From Chrysoperla carnea (Eukaryota > Arthropoda > Insecta > Neuroptera > Chrysopidae): a stretch of DNA of 64,000 bases. The notes under the pieces were generated by a model, which had not been told where the DNA came from, ran no database searches, and worked only from the letters and a program-made list of their open reading frames with translations. Positions 23,232-35,142 of this stretch are shown piece by piece. How positions within the stretch are numbered: the first letter of the stretch is position 1; every line of letters begins with the position of its first letter. The stretch is from positions 37,020,935 through 37,084,934 of the forward strand of contig NC_058338.1 of NCBI RefSeq assembly GCF_905475395.1. The letters are read 5' to 3'. The position numbers and the translations under genes are program-made.

Positions 23232-25321
23232 AAATATTTTTTGAAATTTTTTTTTTGCATATAATTTTAAAAATTATTCTAATTTTGAATAATTGTAAAT
23301 ATGCGTTTGTTGTAAATAATTTGTAATAATTCACGTACAAACTATAAAGCTTGTTTTATTTTTTTTTTGAAATGTATAGTCAAAACCTAAGCAGCCTGTG
23401 GGGCTTTCGCAATCAATTTCTTTCAAAAAGCAACCTCAAAATTCTGAAACCTTATGGAATACGAGTAAGTTCAATATAACCACTTATTGTTAAAATGCTT
23501 TCAAGCCCAAAATCTTGAATCCCCGAATTATTGATAATGACAGGTCGAAATGAGATTGTATTCAATTAAAAAAAAAATCGTAATCTTGTGAGGAATCAAG
23601 ACAGGGTAGAAATAAATTCAAATAAAAAAAGCGTTTCTATGTTTGAAAACTAACAATTTTAATTAAAAATATTATTTAGTAAACTTAATGGGTTTCAATG
23701 CCAAAGTGCGGCGGCTAATATTTGAAAATTTATGTAATTTTCTCCAAAATAATTGCAGGAGTTTTTGGGGTCGCTGATTACAAATTTGATTCAAATTTAC
23801 GGACATTTACCCCTTTCACCTCTCATCGAGTAGAATATCAAATTCTAGTAGCAGATAGTAGTAGCTGAGGCTTAATGAGGAATCCTTTATTAATATGCGT
23901 ATTTAAAAAAGTTATTAAGTTATTAGTTAAGGGATTTTAAATAAAAAATATAACATAATATTAGGATTATTTGAAAATAAAAAGCTCGCCTTAATAATAA
24001 TTGCTTGTCTTCCAATAAGGAATACGTATATTACTCGCTGACTTAATTTTCACTTTTTTCAAATAATTGATGACCCAAAATTGATGGATTTCTGAAAAAA
24101 ATGCCTCTGCCTAAATATATTTTGAATACAACAAACACCATTTTCATATAATTGGGATATTTGCATCACTTTATTATAATTAATCATTTATGCATGTTTT
24201 ACGGATTTTAAGTTTATACTTTTATTGTTTCAGTAGATGTTTCTAGAAATTGTGGATTTTTGGTATGAAGATTAGTGTCCAAAAATTTTTTGGTTTCATT
24301 TTTCTTACAGTAGGTACCTATATTTAACAGTCATACAGAAAAAAATTTTAATCTTTGGAAATTAGTTTATATAATTTAATAAAGAAATGATTTCAAGCAT
24401 TAAGCAAATTTCTTTAATGATTTGAAATATGTATAAATTCTCGGAAATTTTATATTATCATGTTTGATCTTTTGATCTTTTTAAATAAACTATAGATTTG
24501 TTAGATAATTCATCGAACGATAAACTTTAAAAACAGCGCGGTATGTTATCAAAGCGAAATTTCAAAGATAAATTAATTACCGGATTTTAAAACAGGAAGG
24601 ACGTTTATACTCGTTAACTAACTTTTATGGATTTCACACCTTTTAAAAAAAACATATTGAGATTTATCAAAATTTTTATGGAAATCCCGTAAATATCAGT
24701 ATCTCCCTTATAAATAAAATGTATCTTTCAGGTACAATAATAATACCTTAAAAAAAAAAAAAAAATTGTGGTATTTCCCAAATCTGATATATAAAATTAT
24801 TTGCACGATTTAACTTACCTATATTTTGTATGAGATAGAATATAGATAGAGTTTTTGTGAAATGTGAAATTACTAACTGAATTACCAAAGAAATGACCTC
24901 CATACACTAATAAAAAATTTATTGTCGTGGATGGCCTGATGGTTGGAATAAAATTCTTGATTATTAAACAAGTACCCGGGACGTTCTACTAACCAAGAAG
25001 CATGTGCATAATATTTAATATCAGATTTTCACAGATTCCGAAGCTACGTTAAGTCAATAAAATAGTTACATTATGATTAAAAATATGTCTTTTTAATTTA
25101 TTAAAATTTTTTTGGCATAAAACATTATCAAAAATATTTACAAAACAAGTGAAAACAAACAATTGACTGAGTTAATTGTAGAAATACCATGCATAGACAG
25201 TGTTGATTACTCTATCACATTACACATACATACATGTCACACATATAACTGATATCCTCATATAATACATACTATATAATTTACGCCTAATTTAAAGTTA
25301 GTTATTTTTTATGACGAATAT

Positions 25322-25665
25322 TTTTTACATTTAAACTTTTGTTCTATCTCTAACGGTTTACAAGATGGGTTCCACGGACCCAAGACCCAATTGACCTATG
25401 TTGCTCATTTACGAATTCGAAATCACTTTTTTACGTCCTGAGTACGCTGTAAAAATTTGAGCTTGATATCTTTTTTGGTTTTTAAGTTATCGTGTTCACA
25501 GACAGGCGGCAGACTGACTACCGAAGACAACCGAAACTGGATTAATTAGGTGATTTTATAAACACCCACACCAAAATTTAGTTAATAGCATCAATATTTT
25601 TAAGCGTTACATACTTGGGACTAAACGTAGTATACCTTGCATATTACATATTTGCATGGTATAAA
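25322..25665 (-). repeat. Dispersed repeat family A, copy 3 (inverted)
   Basis: Reverse complement of the family seen at 2621-3020: it contains the inverses of 'TTAGAGATAGAACA', 'ACATAGGTCAA', 'AGTTATCG..AAAACC' and 'TAACGCTTAAAAATATTGAT', and ends in ATGGTATAAAAAG. No coding content. Confidence 0.75.
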
Positions 25666-28600
25666 AAGACAAAATTATCATTCTTTAATGCTAATAAAAG
25701 TTTTTTCGGATTAATTTTAACAAATCATTTTTTGTAAGATAACAGCAAATTGATTATGAAACCCAAATTCTGTGCGGATGTAATTAATTATTACAAAACT
25801 TTCAAAAAGCCTATTGTGTTTTACCAAACAAATATCAAGTTTATCACACAAATAAATTGATTTAAGTTTAAAGTTCTATAAAAAAAAGTTCTATAAAAGA
25901 GAAAAAATAACCCAATTTCCATGTAGTAAAAATATTGTAGTGTGTACATGGAAGTAGAACGACGTTGACACCAGATTTTTATTTATATATTTAATATCTT
26001 TATTGGATAGTTATAATAGTTTTAAGGCGGTACTGTATTGATTATTGTTAATATTGTTATAAAAATTTGTTATTATTTACTTGTATAAATATCATAATTG
26101 TCGTTTTTATGTTGTTTGGGGAAAAGTCACATATTCCATTTATTGTATCATTTTGTGTTTATGTATTCAGTATTGGATAAAATGCTTTTTTTTTTTTAAT
26201 TTGGAAATACCCGTCGTATGTTCAAGAAAACGCTATTTTAGAAATTTCTAGTAATAAAAGAAGAATTCAATTAATTATTTTGAAAATGCATAATGAAATC
26301 GTCTATCAAAAGATTTTCACGGCTTCCATTGATGCTGGGTCTTTTATACCAATTAGAAAACTCTTTTAGAAAACTTTTAGAATCTCAAGTTTAGTGTTAG
26401 ACAACGAGTTATTCCGTATCTTCTTTCTAATCGCAATCTCTTCAGAAGATGCCATTTCTGATGTTTAATTTCTTGACTTTTATTTCACACCAGTTTCCTC
26501 TAATAATTTTTAATGCCTAAGCAGATTATATCGATATATGATTCAGTAGTTTATTTTCCTTCTAGTGTAAATCTTCGATCACAAATCAGGTTCGATCATG
26601 TCATATATCTCTCTTTGCATTTTTTTTGTAATTTCATCGATAATATCCATATTTAATGGGTATTAAGTCAAAAATTCCTACACGGCCCTATCCTACTATA
26701 ATCCTAGCCAGTCTTATCAATTCCATGATTTCTTTCTTATATACTGAGTGTATCAGAATAAATGGTCAATAATCTGGAGTCAGGGGGTTATAGGATACAT
26801 CGAAACAAGAATTTGGTAGTGGAAACATGTGTCTGGATTCCAAATTTTTTCGAAGAGTAATTGTTTTTTCTTTTACGAAAAAATATTTTTGTCATTTTTG
26901 CTCTATCTCTAACAGAAAATTAGATAGCAAACTCTTAAAGGACTTTTGAAGAAATAACAAAACTAGCTCCAAAAATTCGACACAGTATGCAAATCTTCTA
27001 ATGTCAGTATTCTATGTTATGAGGAGCACGTTATCTTACACTAATTTAATTCAAAACTAAGGAACGATTTTACTGACCACGCGATTAAAGCTGCAGGCAC
27101 AGCGAATAATAATAAGAGAATTGTACATGGGAAAAAGTTAATAACAAGAGAATGTTGTCGCATCATTAAAAATCATTTATTGACGTCATATGTTGGACGA
27201 CATATTTACTCTTATTATATTGTCAAAGAAATATGTAGATTTGTAATTAAATATTCCTACATACATTACTATTGGATGGTGAAGAAAAAATACATTCAGT
27301 ATCCGGTATATTAAATGCTATGAACTATGTATGATGCTACGCTGTGTAATGTTCATTTATTTCATTTTACTAAGCTCTAACCACAGTCATCAGTATGTAA
27401 TAATTTTCATGTAAAAATTCTCATTAATATAATTTTGTAAATATAAATATTAAATATCATATTTTAAAAGATATATGAATTGTAAGCACATAATATTTTG
27501 GGAAATATAATCATTGATCTAGCCATAATACATGATTTCTCCACAGGACAAAACCAGCTATTAAATAAATACAACATAAAATATGCTAGATATTCTTTAG
27601 AAATACTCCTCACTTAGGAATCCCAAGAACATCAGTTTTATTCTCCATTCGTTTACTCAATATTGCGGCAATCCAAACTACTTCGAAATGTGATCTTAGA
27701 CATGAGCTCGAAATCGGTTCAATAGTTTTTGTTTAGCGCTCAAACAAATACACAAACAAGCAAATAGAAAGGAAACAGTTTTATTAAAATAAAGCAGAAT
27801 AAAATAAGCAGAAGAAGAAATGATAGAATGGTGATTATGGTGGGAGCGCATATAAGCGCATAAAACATATCTATTTGTCACTAAACTTAACATACCCAGC
27901 GCTTCCACCAGATTTCAATTATCGTATTATCTTTCAGTCTACTTTTTGGTATTGTATATTTATTTGGTACATAGATTATAAATTCCCTTGTAGAAATCCA
28001 GTAATAATTTAAACTGATAAGAGATAATAGACTAACAAACTAATTCAAAGATATAAATATTTACCCATTGGTCAGTTGGTATGGATGATTATGTCTTTGT
28101 TATAAATTTTTCGCGGTAGAAAAAAATCCATTAGAGCTACAATACCGCAGGTCAATTACTTTACGGTAATGTAAAAATAAGCATATAAGCTTGGAGGCCT
28201 AACGAAAAATGGGTCTTAATCAGCAAATTTTGTTGTTTTACATAATTTTTTGAAAAAGGAGCCTTTGTTTTTTTTTATTTACCAATTTCATTACCCCGAA
28301 AGATATGCCTAAATAAATGCTTACTTTCATGAATCAGGTTTCTGCTTACAGTATATAAATTATTATTATTTAAATATGACGTCAATTTTTTAAGAACTAA
28401 AAAAAAAATAAAGCGAGTAGTAGTATTTATTAATGTTTTTGCGTTAATACGCGTTAATCCCATGCCGAGAAATATGACAATATTAGCAAGCTATGAGATC
28501 CGGCTATTTTCCGTTTGTAATCGATATTTTACTTATGATGGTATAATGTTAAATCTGTTAAAAATTTCTAATGGCCCGAAATACAAAATAAAACTGTGAT

Positions 28601-29384
28601 TTTTTGTCATTTAATAACTAAAATTCTACGAGTTCTTAAGGGAAGTAGAGAGACTATTTTAAAAAGTAATGTAGTATTTAGTAGCCTAAGGTATGCGTTA
28701 AAATAAATTTGAAATATTTCAAAACAAATTTCAAAATTTATAACATTTTTTGCAGAAAATGCAAAATTACAAAATTATTTCAATTCTTTTGTAGAATATT
28801 CCCACTTTGTTACCCGCTCGGGTAACAGAGAATTTTCAAAAAAAATGGCAGGTTTTGTTTAGAAAAGTTAAGATACTGTTGTTAGCTGGGATGGCGAATT
28901 ACTTGAGATATCAACTTCCCTATGTCTAAAACGAATAGAATAAAAAACATAGGCACTATTTTAATGGAAAAAGTATTGAAGCAATTTTATTCTTTACTGC
29001 TCTCCAATTAATATCTAATTTAACCCCTAAATCTGGTTAATCTGTAGTACACTATAGGTTTTAGGTAATTTTGGTAGCCTATTTCACGAATATTAAAACA
29101 TAATTCGAATATTTTAGTTCTTATTTCACAGTAAAAGTAGATAGTTTTAATCTTTAATTAAAATTCTTAAAAATTTGGAGCGGGGAAAATTATTCTTTAT
29201 GTATCGAACTATCATAACAAAACGAGAAATGCCGTATCCATGATGGCTTTTGTAGGCAATTTCATAATGCAATCTATGTACGTCTTAATTTCATTGGAAG
29301 AATACACAATATTTAAACAAAAGCTGTTTATCATTCAAAAACAAACATTTGTTATTTCTCTCACTTTTCTGATTTTCTTTAAAG
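25666..29384. other. Intergenic, no gene supported
   Basis: AT-rich. Frames at 27696-27908 and 28275-28463 have no domains. A mariner-like phrase near 26744 (TACTGAGTGTATCAGAATAA) resembles a transposon terminus, but no partner was found. A 20-base palindrome with centre near 28817 (TGTTACCCG / CGGGTAACA) is isolated. Confidence 0.4.
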
Positions 29385-29655
29385 TATTGAATAAATCGAC
29401 GTGTTTTTTACTCAAAGCAATTATCACATAAGGTCAAAAGTTATTAAGGGTGGATACATTCCATCTTCTGTGTAGTCCATCTTGAGAACCAATTGAACGA
29501 TTTCATTTTTTATATCATGGTGACTAGAGAATTTTGTACCCTTTCAAATGATGACTAATAACAAGGTAGTCCCCCTTCGATATTTAATTCGACGTGTTTT
29601 TCCTCAAAGCAAGAATCATATCAGGTCAAGAGTAATTAAGGGTGGGTACTTTTAA
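29385..29655 (+). repeat. Direct repeat, about 70 bp, offset about 200 bp
   Basis: The block at about 29390-29455 (TCGACGTGTTTTTTACTCAA through TATTAAGGGTGGATAC) recurs at about 29588-29650 (TTCGACGTGTTTTTCCTCAA through AATTAAGGGTGGGTAC). The duplication overlaps the end of a 63-codon frame of no recognised family, so that frame is probably repeat-derived. Confidence 0.65.
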
Positions 29656-30392
29656 AATGATCACACTGTATATTAATATTTCTATTAGGTGAAATCAAAA
29701 TTTGATAATAAATGTTATAATTAAACACAATCAGTTCCATAGTGTAAAACACTTATCATTCTAAAACACCTTTAGCCAACAGAAGGGTTAAATAAAAGTG
29801 TTTGTGTCCCTTACCAGTGGTAACATCAGATGGTTTGGCATTTGAAAAAATTGATTTAAAAGAGTATACAAATAATTGTGTTTACTTAATACAAGTTTTC
29901 CTGCATTCTTTAAAATACGGAATCCTACTCAAATTTATTAATTATAGAAAACGGATTCATACATTATCACATATCTTTCATAGATCTGTAATATTTTGTG
30001 TCAAATAAACACTCATAATATTCATATACTTAAAATTTTGTACAATGACAAACATGACAAAAAAAAAAAAAGAAAGTATTTAATATGAAATGGAAAACAT
30101 CATTTATATCTTTCAATAATTACAATATAGGAAAGTATTGCCAACTAAATAGATGAAATTTATTATTATATAAATAAAATAAACAAAGAAATATATAAAA
30201 TGATTATATTTTGAAAAATAAAAAACAACAAGAAACGGCAATATAAAAGTATTTATCCAACCGCCAAGTTTTTTTTTTTTTTTTTACTTCTATATGTAGT
30301 AATACAATAAGTAGCATGAAAATGAAATAAGGTTTAGAATCTAAACTTTAGATCGCACTTTTATCGAAAGAATTCATTGTATATTTGTAATA
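29656..30392. other. Intergenic, nothing recognised
   Basis: AT-rich with poly-A and poly-T runs (about 30060-30070 and 30270-30286). The 68-aa frame at 29802-30008 has no recognisable domain. Confidence 0.4.
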
Positions 30393-30498
30393 TAGAATTC
30401 TATCAAAACAAAGTGGCACTGAGCAAAAGAGAGTGTAGATCTGATGCACATGTATATATATCTCTTTCGTTGTGCCACTTAAGTTTGATAGAACTCTA
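30393..30498. mobile_element. Hairpin MITE, about 106 bp
   Basis: Arms of about 42 bases: TAGAATTCTATCAAAAC plus AAGTGGCAC plus a GAG-rich stem on the left, and the inverse (CTCTTTCGTTGTGCCACTT, GTTTGATAGAACTCTA) on the right, around a short loop. Size and pairing would also fit an miRNA precursor, but the near-perfect ends favour a MITE. Confidence 0.6.
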
Positions 30499-30779
30499 AA
30501 TTATTATAGCAAATCTATTAACTCGACATAAAAACGCAACCCTCCTAGGCTTAAATTTATCGGTTTAGTAAAAGTGTGAATATGTATGGCATACTGCTGT
30601 TGAATTTATGGAATTTTTCAGCCAAAAACTGTTTTGCCTCCTCTATAGCAAAAAATTCCCTCTCTTTATCCCCTCCCAGTCCAACATATGGGTTGCTATT
30701 GGTAATAAGAAAAAAGTTCCGGGCGGATCCCGCAACATAATATAGGAAAATGGCTTTCTGTGAAACTTTTGCTAACCCC
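30499..30779. other. Short spacer, no feature seen
   Basis: Slightly more GC-rich than its surroundings (around 30620-30740), possibly belonging to the adjacent foldback element. No reading frame of interest. Confidence 0.3.
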
Positions 30780-31105
30780 CCATAAAATGTTCAAAAGCTC
30801 TCACGGACACAAGAATTACGAGTAGTTCTCGAGTTACAGGCGATCAAAGCGACACATATTATAGTTATATAGCCGGTAGTTGGGAAAAAACCCTTTAAAA
30901 ATTTTGTGGAAGCGAGAGCTTTTGTTCAAAACGATCAGAAGAACATTTTGGGGGCGGTTTGAAAAATTTTCAGTGAAAATCATTTTCCTAGCCATATAGG
31001 TACTACAACTATAATATATGTATAGCTTTGATCGTATGCAGGTCGAAAACTACTCGATAAAAAGTTTTGTGGCCTTGAGAGCTTTTGATCAAAATGAGCC
31101 AAATT
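30780..31105. mobile_element. Foldback repeat, about 325 bp
   Basis: The left arm includes TTCAAAAGCTCTCACGGACA, 'CGAGTAGTT', 'CGATCAAAGC' and 'ATTATAGTTATATAG'. The right arm carries the same phrases inverted in mirrored order, each arm about 105 bases. No coding content; target duplication not identified. Confidence 0.65.
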
Positions 31106-33489
31106 AATCATAGCTTTCCTTTTTGATTGAGGGACCAGTGCCATTACAAGCACGAAGAACTTCTTTCCTGTGTATTCATTATATAGGATGGTGTACAGGA
31201 AGTACTATTTTAGATGCGTGTTCTCTAGCTCAAATTAAGCTTAAAATTTCAAAGAAACATTCTCTCCCGAGGTAAAGAAGATTAAAGATTCGTATTTCTG
31301 AGTCAGATGTTAAATAAGTACGAAATCAAGTAGCCGAGGATTAAGAAGCTTTAAAACAATAATATTGTTGCTTGTTTGTAGGTAGTCTTTTATTAGTCCC
31401 TGCTCTCCAGTAAGATAAGAGTTTTTCAATTTACTTTGTGTTATTGCTCAATATTACATAATTATAATCCTGGGAGCCACCACAAATTTTTCAATTTTAC
31501 TGAGCATACAAATATACATGTCTTTGGTTTAACAAAGGCAACTAGTAGAACAATAAAATAGTGCAGCAGTACGAAGATAACGTCAAAATTTTTAGATATT
31601 CGCTCGTGGAAGCTGCAACAAACAAAAATCGTCCTGATGTTGTACTATAGAAGTATGAATTTGTCGTCCTGAATGCTCCATTCAACAAAACGTAAAAAAT
31701 TATTTTTGGACAAATGTTCATAAGAACTCTTTTGCACACTGTGTATTGTGTCTTTTTTTATTTTTGGGCTTCTTTAACAAATAATATTGTTGTGAATTTT
31801 ATGTTGTTAGTGCAGCTTCTTCGCTTGGAAAATCCGAAAAATTCTATTTTTTTTATCAAGTAATATAGAAATATGTCATAGGCATGCGATACGTAGACCG
31901 CTTTTCTTTCAGGAAAAATCGAGTAAAGCTGATAAGCTGATAGAGGAGGGAGAATAAGGCTATATTTCAAATTTTACCATTTGTTAAAAAATTTTTTGAT
32001 TCTAGAATTTTCATTTTAATTAATGGAAGTATATAAAATATATTTCTTAATGAAAAACGTAAATTAGAAAATACGACTTTTCTGAAATGACTTGTATTTT
32101 GTAAACATTTTTTTGTATTTTTGTGAAGATATTTTAATTTTATGTTGTGTGATAATTTTATAATTTATGAACTGTTAAAAAAAAAAAAAAAACTTTTTTA
32201 TATTTGTTGTTTGTATGGCAGCGAAGAGATCAAAGCCAAAATGATTTTTATTAAGAAATTATTATTGTTTTTGTTTATAACTTTTTATTTTTCATTAAAA
32301 AAAATTATGTTGTGGATTTCTCTCTAATTTTTTTTTTTATATTAATAGATTGTATTTTTGTCAAGTCGACTGAGTAGACTCTTCGCATGGTTGCGATATT
32401 ATTTGTTTCGTTCTAGGAAATTTGTTATTAATTTGGAATGATAAATTACTATCACTAATATGTATCTCGTTTGTGTTTTGTTGTCTTTTTACTTTTTATA
32501 ATTTAGGTTAATGTACCTACTAATATATACTTTTAAATAAATTAGCAGTAATTTGTTTCGTTAGAAATATATTTGTGGAAAAATATGAGCTTTTCGAATT
32601 TTTTACATCTTACAATACTGGTAGTCATTTGCGGTATTTCAAAATAATTTTTATTAAATAATGTTTATTATTTTATGAAATTATTTAAGAGGTTTTTGGT
32701 AAAACAATACAAACATGATAAAAGAAACAATGGGGGAGGTATACTGCTAGAGCTAGCTTAATAAGGAAGTATCCCGTTATTCACCTTTGTGCAAACCTAT
32801 TGGAAAATCATAGAAAACACCTTATGCTAAAGATCAAATGGCTCCCGAGTATTGCCCATAGTGTGATTCGGTTTAGGATGTGGAATAATTTTTGTACTGA
32901 ACTTGAGATAGTATAATTATTTCCATAAATACCGTGATGGGAAAAAATTTCGACTACTCTTAAATTACTTTCAAACGATTCAATTTAGATATAGCGCTGA
33001 AAAATAGAAGCTACTTTGGCTAAAAGAGCTCTTTTGGTCTTTACCAGCCATATTACCTTATTTGACTTTTTCTTACTCTATTTTCTGGCCCAATCACCCA
33101 ATGACTTTGAAATATTATTTATAAATAAATAAAATTCCAAATATTTAATATAAGTTAAATTTATGTGGAAAAAAGTAAAATAGGAATATAGACGACATAA
33201 AGTAGCGCAAAACACAAAATTTTTCTTTAGCAATACATAACGTCAGCAACGCCATCCATATACATTCATTATTAGTAAACTAATTAAATTTCTAGAAATT
33301 CGATCATGAAAAAGTAAACATTGTCTGTCATAATGTCATATAAAATGAACAAAAACATACAAAATAAAAGGTGGTTGAAAAATGGCGCGTATTTATTAAG
33401 CCTTTAATAATTACAGATATTATATGTTATAATCGTCAAATATGTCGTAATTGCTAATCAAGTTGCATCATAATAATATAATTTTATTA
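31106..33489. other. Intergenic AT-rich DNA
   Basis: No supported gene. Frames at 31542-31739, 31758-31970 and 32142-32327 are featureless or run through poly-A tracts (about 32176-32192). No RNA gene seen. Confidence 0.4.
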
Positions 33490-34045
33490 TTCCCCGAAAT
33501 AAAAAAAGAGGTGTTGTAAGTTTGACCGCTATGTGTGTGTGTCTGCCTGGGGCATCGTAGTGCTTAGGTTTCCGTACCCGAAAAAACTAAAAATTGGTGA
33601 TTATGATATATAATTTTAACATATAAATAATAATTTCTATGGAAATGAATGGTCAAAGAAACCAGGCTTAATTCATTCGAAAAGTGAAATGGTAAAATAA
33701 TTAGGTAATTCAAAACAATAATTCAAAAGAACAAAGTCAACTCAAATATTTAAATTTTAATTAAAATATTTCCAAAAATTGGTCCCAAAAAATGATAGCT
33801 CTCTAAGTATCTTTTTCATCTCATCTGATGTATTTGACCATCACTTTGATATTGATTTAGGAAGGAGTGTTATAAGTTTAAAGTGTTTATCAGTGCGTCT
33901 GTGTGTTTCTCAGTGGCAACGTATCCCCTGAACGGTCGAACCAACTTGATTGAGAATATTTTATAGCTAAGTTTCCCAAAATCGGTTAACAAGAATTAAA
34001 ATCGCATTTGTCGGGGGTTTTTTAAATTTGGTAAATTTCACTTGA
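33490..34045 (+). repeat. Dispersed repeat family B, long copy
   Basis: Direct-orientation counterpart of 18045-18685. It contains GTTGTAAGTTTGACCGC, 'TGTGTGTCTGCC', 'GGCATCGTAGTGCTTAGG', 'AAATTGGTCCCAAAAAATGA', 'ATCACTTTGATA' and 'TGAACGGTCGAACC', ending in GGGGGTTTTTTAAATTTGG. No coding content. Confidence 0.75.
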
Positions 34046-34600
34046 TACAAAATTAAATTTATTCTCAATTATCATTCTTTATAAACATCTCTGCTTGTCG
34101 AGAAATGGAACAACAATGCGGCACAAAGCGAAAGGTGTGTTAATTTTTACTCAAAAGTCTACAACTTGGTATTGGTACGAATGCTGCTTTTCTGCTTCTG
34201 AAAATCAACGATATTTCATTTAATTTGAATAAAATAAAGCATAAAAAATTACTCAATTTATCTACGTATAATAAAATTTTATTACAAAATAAAAGTCGCG
34301 TATTTTACTTTCTATGTATTCTAAAACTCTAAAACTCTAAACAATACACATAAATTTAAATGATGTCTCATCATGTCAATTGTATAAACATACAAACATA
34401 CATACATACATGCCATACAAAACCAACTTTCTAGGTGGTCTTCAAATAACTAGATAATACACATTAATATTTACTACTGACTGCTTATGCGAAGCTAAAG
34501 CAAAAAGATTATTTATAATACCTTTAAAATAGTTAAAAGTCATATTTACAAAAAAACACACACGCAACAAAAATTAAAACAAAAATATGTAATAATATCC
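34046..34600. other. Spacer, nothing recognised
   Basis: AT-rich with a short CATA-type repeat around 34390-34410 and an (AC)-rich patch near 34555. No gene. Confidence 0.35.

Positions 34601-34629
<29 letters not shown>
34601..34629. repeat. (AAT)n microsatellite
   Basis: Nine to ten uninterrupted AAT/TAA units. Confidence 0.9.
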
Positions 34630-34631
<2 letters not shown>

Positions 34632-35004
34632 GGAGGATTAATGTTGACAAGTATTATTCATAAATTTTAAAATTTTCTTATTTTTTGTGTACAACGTATA
34701 CGGTCTACTCCAGGCGTCAAGTCACTAAACGTCGTAGATCGAAAACCAAAATGGCACTAAAATATTTTTTGAGATATACCAAATTCATCAGTAATATATA
34801 AATACAAATAAGAAACTGTAACTTAATAGACTGAAAAACGTTTTTTAATTTGGAACATTTTCATTGAAAGAAAAAATAACTATCTAGTCTTTTTTTTGTA
34901 AAATTGATCCTTTTCCAATTATATTTAGTTTAATGTTAGAAAAAATCAAAATTGCTGATAAACGTACAAAGTCTAGTAAACGTACAAACAAAATCAAAAC
35001 TCAA

Positions 35005-35142
35005 ACGGCAACAAAACTAGCTATAAACGCAAAAAAAAGCTGAAGCTGGAATAGCCATTGGCTTATGCTAATGTTTTTTTTTCGATTCGAGTTTCAGCTT
35101 TGTGAACGTTTCAGTTTTGTTCTTGTTTGTCCGTTTTGTGGA
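35005..35142. mobile_element. Imperfect inverted repeat, about 138 bp
   Basis: The left arm (CGGCAACAAAACTAGC, then AAACGC, AAAGCTGAAGCTGGAAT) pairs with the inverse of the right arm (GATTCGAGTTTCAGCTTTG, GAACGTTTCAGTTTTGTT, GTCCG). Arms are about 48 bases with mismatches. Likely a MITE relic. Confidence 0.45.

Larger units (their letters stand above)
23006..25321. other. Upstream region of Twist paralog 2, otherwise gene-free
   Basis: The first 250 bases hold plausible 5' leader and control elements described separately. A TTTCATTGCAG word about 30 bases above the ATG (minus strand) could be a splice acceptor, which would place a leader exon further upstream. Beyond this there is only AT-rich DNA; a phrase around 23760 (GGAGTTTTTGGGGTCGCTGA) recalls the repeat-like text near 59540-59760. 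Confidence 0.4.

Noticed and set aside
26744..26770. Mariner-like terminus
   Set aside because: No inverted partner found within 1 kb.
28808..28827. 20-base palindrome TGTTACCCG / CGGGTAACA
   Set aside because: No second copy of the full motif, no following T-run that would suggest function, and no gene nearby.
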